Assembly (NCBI RefSeq): GCF_032854445.1
Contig: NC_088300.1
Coordinates: forward strand, 62,346,984 to 62,410,983
Length of the DNA: 64,000 bases
Direction of reading: 5' to 3'
From: Liolophura sinensis
Taxonomy: Eukaryota > Mollusca > Polyplacophora > Chitonida > Chitonidae
Part shown: piece by piece, positions 60,412-64,000 of the stretch
How the letters are laid out: every line of letters begins with the position of its first letter
Position numbering within the stretch: position 1 is the stretch's first letter
Notes under the pieces: generated by a model
What the model was told of the DNA's origin: nothing
Database searches by the model: none
Seen by the model: only the letters and a program-made list of their open reading frames with translations
Translations under genes and position numbers: made by a program

Positions 60412-60468
60412 TCGTATTAGTGAATTATTCTTGAGTACCGCATAAAACTACAGTCGAATAAATAAAGG
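60412..60468 (+). mobile_element. SINE family A, 3'-end fragment
   Basis: GTCGTATTAGTGAATTATTC, TTGAGTACCGCATAAAAC and the AATAAATAAA tail. Confidence 0.75.
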
Positions 60469-60619
60469 TTGAAGTTCCAATTAATTCCAAAGGAGGGAGG
60501 TAACACACGAAATGCAACGCGTCAACATTACTAGAGCCACAGTAGATTCTGTTTTTGCCGTAGTTTATGTATCTGTCATTCTGTGAACCACTTTACGAAA
60601 ACAAAACTTTTTGCATTTG

Positions 60620-60700
60620 GACGTTTGTGTTGTCTGAGTGACGCTGGAATATATTCTGTTGTTATGACACAATATTGTGTCATAGTCAACACAATATCCT
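60620..60700. mobile_element. Fragment of the TCTGAGTGATGCTAGAAT MITE family
   Basis: GTGTTGTCTGAGTGACGCTG and ATATTCTGTTGTTATGACAC match the terminal repeat of 62362-62606. It contains the perfect 20-bp palindrome at 60664-60683. Confidence 0.5.
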
Positions 60701-61119
60701 GATAGAATCCTTATGCTGAATTAATAGAATATGTGTGTTATATTTATATTGAGAATATGCATGGATTTGGATGAAATTGTGTACACGGCTTGACTTTAAC
60801 ACTAGTCCGTCCCCATCTAAAGCCAGATCCAGGAATTTTGTAAACGATTTTTCATCATTGCGAAATGGCTTTCTTTCTGTCAGCAACTTTACAGAGAAAG
60901 GTATGCATCGATAATCATTGTGACGAAACTTTGAGCACAAGTGGGCACAAGCACCGATACATACAGTAATAGTTTGGTGGTGACCGGGATATGAAGCCGC
61001 ATCAAGAAATGTTTCTCCATCACTGCGAGATAAGACAAAAATGTAAACATTTGTCCATGTACCAATATGGGTAATGACATAAGTGAACATAGTATGAAAT
61101 ATCAACCAAAGATTTCATA

Positions 61120-61330
61120 ATGATACTTGTTGCTGCCTCGCTTGGCTCTCAGTACCGAGAAGTTAGAGCAAAGGAACAGGACTGGTGGACCCGGTGTCAG
61201 TATAATGTGATTGGGCAGGGTGTCATGTCTGATGTCTTCAGCATGATACTTCAGTGGCGGGATGAACTCACCATGCCACAAGAAGACACCATATATGTAC
61301 ACACATCTAATACTAGTAACTCCCCATCGT
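61120..61330 (+). mobile_element. SINE family B-like fragment
   Basis: The inverse of the body at 1330-1440: GTGTCAGTATAATGTGATTG, GGCAGGGTGTCATGTCTGAT and CATGATACTTCA.TGG.GGGATG. Confidence 0.6.
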
Positions 61331-62361
61331 TTGACACAGGACTAAAAAATCAAGTACAAAGTAAAACCCCAAGCATATGTAGATACATAATATGAAATGT
61401 CACATTCATCTTTCTAATGCTACACTCTCGCACATGTAGGCCTAAACAATGATGGCACGCTTATTATATCTAAGTTTCAATGAGATCTGGATAATGGAGC
61501 CTTTTAAGAACAAGGATCCTTTGCTGTTTAAGGGCAGTAAAGAATAAAAGTTGAAAGAACAGAGGTTATACAGGCGGTTGTTTTTTCAGTGGTTTGCAGA
61601 TTTTTTCTGTGGTTTTACCCCTTTATGTTATGGTATTCGATGCTACAGATCCCTGATGGTATACAATAATACAAGCTCTCACAGCGTTGGTATCTCTAAC
61701 CGTGCATAGCACTTTCCATTGTACCTAACACCGAGCGTGGCAAGCTTTTAATCTATAGCTTAGTCGGCTCTGGCCACAAAGCATACACGTCGGCGCAGCA
61801 CTTAACATGTGCTATAAACCTTCTGTACCTTCATGGAAGTATATTGTATATGTTTATATACGTGGAACTCTTTGTGTTCAGTCACAATACATATATACCT
61901 TTTAATGCCCTCTGGATTTCTTCCAAAAACCCTAAGATTGTCTTATGCCCATCACTACAATGCCGTCTTGCTCAGTCAAGATAACAAGGAAAACACGTGT
62001 GTCGGATATCTGGATGTGCATGAACCCAGGCACACACAGTGCATGTATAAAAATGCAAATCTGACCTGTGTACTGTCAATGCATCGACGCTCTACTTACA
62101 ACGGCGAAATTGTTCTTACATAATTCATCAACATAACACTGGTTTGTATTCCGTATAAGCACTCTATCCCATATACATGGGTTTAGCCAAGGCCTATATG
62201 ATTTATAGAATCGCCATATTACACCATCGTGGGCATGTAAGACTACTCACAGTATTAACTGATTGTCTACGAAAATAGGATTATCCACTCTGTATAAATT
62301 AATAATGAAGTAGTACACTAACTTATACATACTTCAAACCAAGGCTCGTTAAACACACAAA

Positions 62362-62606
62362 AAAGTAATCTGTTAGTTTGAACAAAAAGTCTGTTGTCTG
62401 AGTGATGCTAGAATGTATTCTGTTATTGCAGCAGATTATTCTGTTAAATATAACACATATATTTTATTAATTCAACATAAATATTCTATTAGACTAAGAG
62501 GATACCGTGCTAAATATGACAGAATATTACGTTATTATAACAGAATACATGCTAACATCACTCAGACAACAGACTTTCAGTTAAAATGAACAGAATAATA
62601 TTTTAA
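62362..62606. mobile_element. MITE-like element with long terminal inverted repeats
   Basis: The left arm AAAAAGTCTGTTGTCTGAGT then GATGCTAGAATGTATTCTGT mirrors the right arm AAAGTCTGTTGTCTGAGTGA then TGTTAGCATGTATTCTGTTA (inverted). Arms are about 100 bp; total 245 bp. Non-coding. Confidence 0.8.
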
Positions 62607-63417
62607 GTGTATGCGTGTGCAGATAAACGCATAAACATAACTTACATGATTCAAAGCGCGCTCTACATGAGTGTACTTGTAAACCTATACTTTACACTTT
62701 ACAGGTGGTTGTTTGTGAAATGATTTACTGACGTTTGTCTGTTACTTTCGCCATACTTTTCTAATAGGGGTAAATATTAAGACACGCATTGCAAACTGTG
62801 ACTACGATTAAGTAAATTAGTCTGCAGCGCAGTCTATAGAGAAGGGCCAGTTCGTGTTTTCAGAAAGAGAACCTTTCACCTCTCAACAGGTATATCACAC
62901 ATAAAGCACTTCACCCTGCCATAGCACTTGACCTATCACCATTTATAACTAGTCCTAAGTAGTCAAACTGTCACACATAAAGACTGTCCCCGACACAATA
63001 GGTTATAAGAGCCCACTCTGCACTATTACCGTCTTTCACTATACATATACATGCAAATTATGCATCCTTATACAAACCCTGTGATGTTTCTTTCATTATT
63101 TACCTGTGCATCACTGTGTGTTCTTAGTCACTGTACGTACGTCTACGTGTAGCTTGTTACGTATTGTTAATACAAAATACGTGTACATGCATATTCACAT
63201 TATCTCACTCTTAAACCTGAACTTTTTTATCTTGCATTTTGTATATTGTGGATGACGTATACACCTGTAAGTAAACGTGAAAATACAACGCCATCTATAT
63301 GTACATGTAGATTATAATGCCAATATTCGATCTATCAGCTTAAATTAACACAACATTTCTACAAATATTTGGGCCGAATATCCCGTATGACGTGTAATCT
63401 TTAAGGTAAAAACATAC

Positions 63418-63532
63418 CCATATGCCGTCTCTCTCGGTAGAAGGGACACACTGTCTCCCCCGAGGCATTCTGGTTGCTCCACCAAACGTAAAAGGCTCCT
63501 CTTGACTCCGATCTGCTCAGTTGAGTGTTCTT
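63418..63532 (-). other. Doubtful exon (splice-site bounded, two readings)
   Basis: The acceptor is CCTCCACTACAG|AAG and the donor ATGG|GTATGT. One frame encodes RGAFYVWWSNQNASGETVCP-like sequence; another is compatible in phase with the exon ending at 59423 (CCG AGA GAG ACG GCA TAT GG). It could be a 5' exon of the Tyr/Pro-rich gene, an exon of another gene, or chance. Confidence 0.25.
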
Positions 63533-64000
63533 CTGTAGTGGAGGGTAAAACAGACGTGTTGTTGTGAGGGTTAGTGCTGAGTTACAGCTGACCAGCCTGG
63601 TTACAATGTATATTATAAAGACGGATATAGGTTGTTACGCTACTCTGAGTCTCCGACCCACAGAGATCTGGTAAGAGGTTATCCGCTAAAGCTCTATAAG
63701 CTAAATAAAGGTATGTGTATACTCGATCCAAAGTCACAATGATTGGGTCAGGCACAAGCAATAAGCATAAGAGCAAGGCTTTAAAAGCTTCGCCTAAGCG
63801 CTGAGCTTTGTTGCACCCCCAGGCTGGGTTTAAAGAGGTGGGGTATTGGATTAGCTAAGACTCTCGCAAAATTGGTTTTCTGTCAGCTGTCAACGGGTTA
63901 AGTTTGGAGGCCGGTCTACAAGAAACCTAACGAGAAATCTGACTGTCACATGACCTGGAAATGTTAGTACTGAATCCCCTGGTTACTGACACCGGACGGT

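Larger units (their letters stand above)
59430..64000. other. Right-end region with no firmly supported gene
   Basis: Holds SINE fragments, two elements of the TCTGAGTGATG family and the doubtful exon above. ORFs here are short and unsupported. Confidence 0.5.

Noticed and set aside
60686..61105. 139-codon ORF on - with a SDGETFLDAASYPGH segment bounded by an acceptor
   Set aside because: It briefly looked like an ankyrin-type or separate exon, but its phase does not join the neighbouring exons and the remainder is not protein-like.
1..64000. Bacterial-type systems (operons, CRISPR, phage)
   Set aside because: Repeat arrays are direct minisatellites without spacer diversity; the genes have spliceosomal introns and the window is plainly eukaryotic.

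Overview
This is eukaryotic nuclear DNA: AT-rich, with large introns, GT-AG splice sites, tRNA-derived SINEs, MITE-like elements and minisatellites. The dispersed SINE tail, the dense ACATGTAC-type palindromes and the protein types suggest a lophotrochozoan, most likely a mollusc. That is an inference, because no species marker is visible. All genes I can support lie on the minus strand, so they read from right to left.

Layout, in + coordinates. (1) 202-3223 holds the 5' four exons of a coiled-coil protein gene that runs off the left edge. An X-box-like (RFX) motif and a YY1-type motif lie about 90-120 bp before its ATG, which suggests a ciliary gene. (2) 3342-8990 is intergenic, with a 42-bp minisatellite, a 50-bp array and one MITE. 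(3) 9035-47506 is a complete membrane-anchored ADAM metalloprotease gene. I assembled 21 coding exons with matching phases at every junction; they sum to 3228 nt (1075 codons plus stop). The order is signal peptide, prodomain, furin site, HEMGHNFGMQHD zinc protease, disintegrin, cysteine-rich, EGF, stalk, transmembrane helix and a long proline-rich tail. (4) 47540-53100 is intergenic. (5) 53123-54541 is an intact, uninterrupted class III glucose-transporter-like gene (GLUT6/8 type). (6) 55401-56082 is a 682-bp foldback element. (7) 57065-59407 is a three-exon gene for a small basic protein, possibly a sperm or ciliary microtubule inner protein. (8) 59430-64000 holds repeats and one doubtful exon.

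The genes do not form a pathway; this is ordinary animal gene spacing. The most unusual features are: a 29-bp tandem duplication that copies the 5' splice site of ADAM exon 19, where use of the second copy would end the protein before the membrane helix; a set of long imperfect foldbacks; several small terminal-inverted-repeat families; a truncated SINE insertion whose empty site is preserved in a paralogous repeat; and a minisatellite with a trimeric higher-order structure that is open in three reading frames.

Exon models were read by eye from splice motifs and phase agreement. No transcript data or database searches were used.
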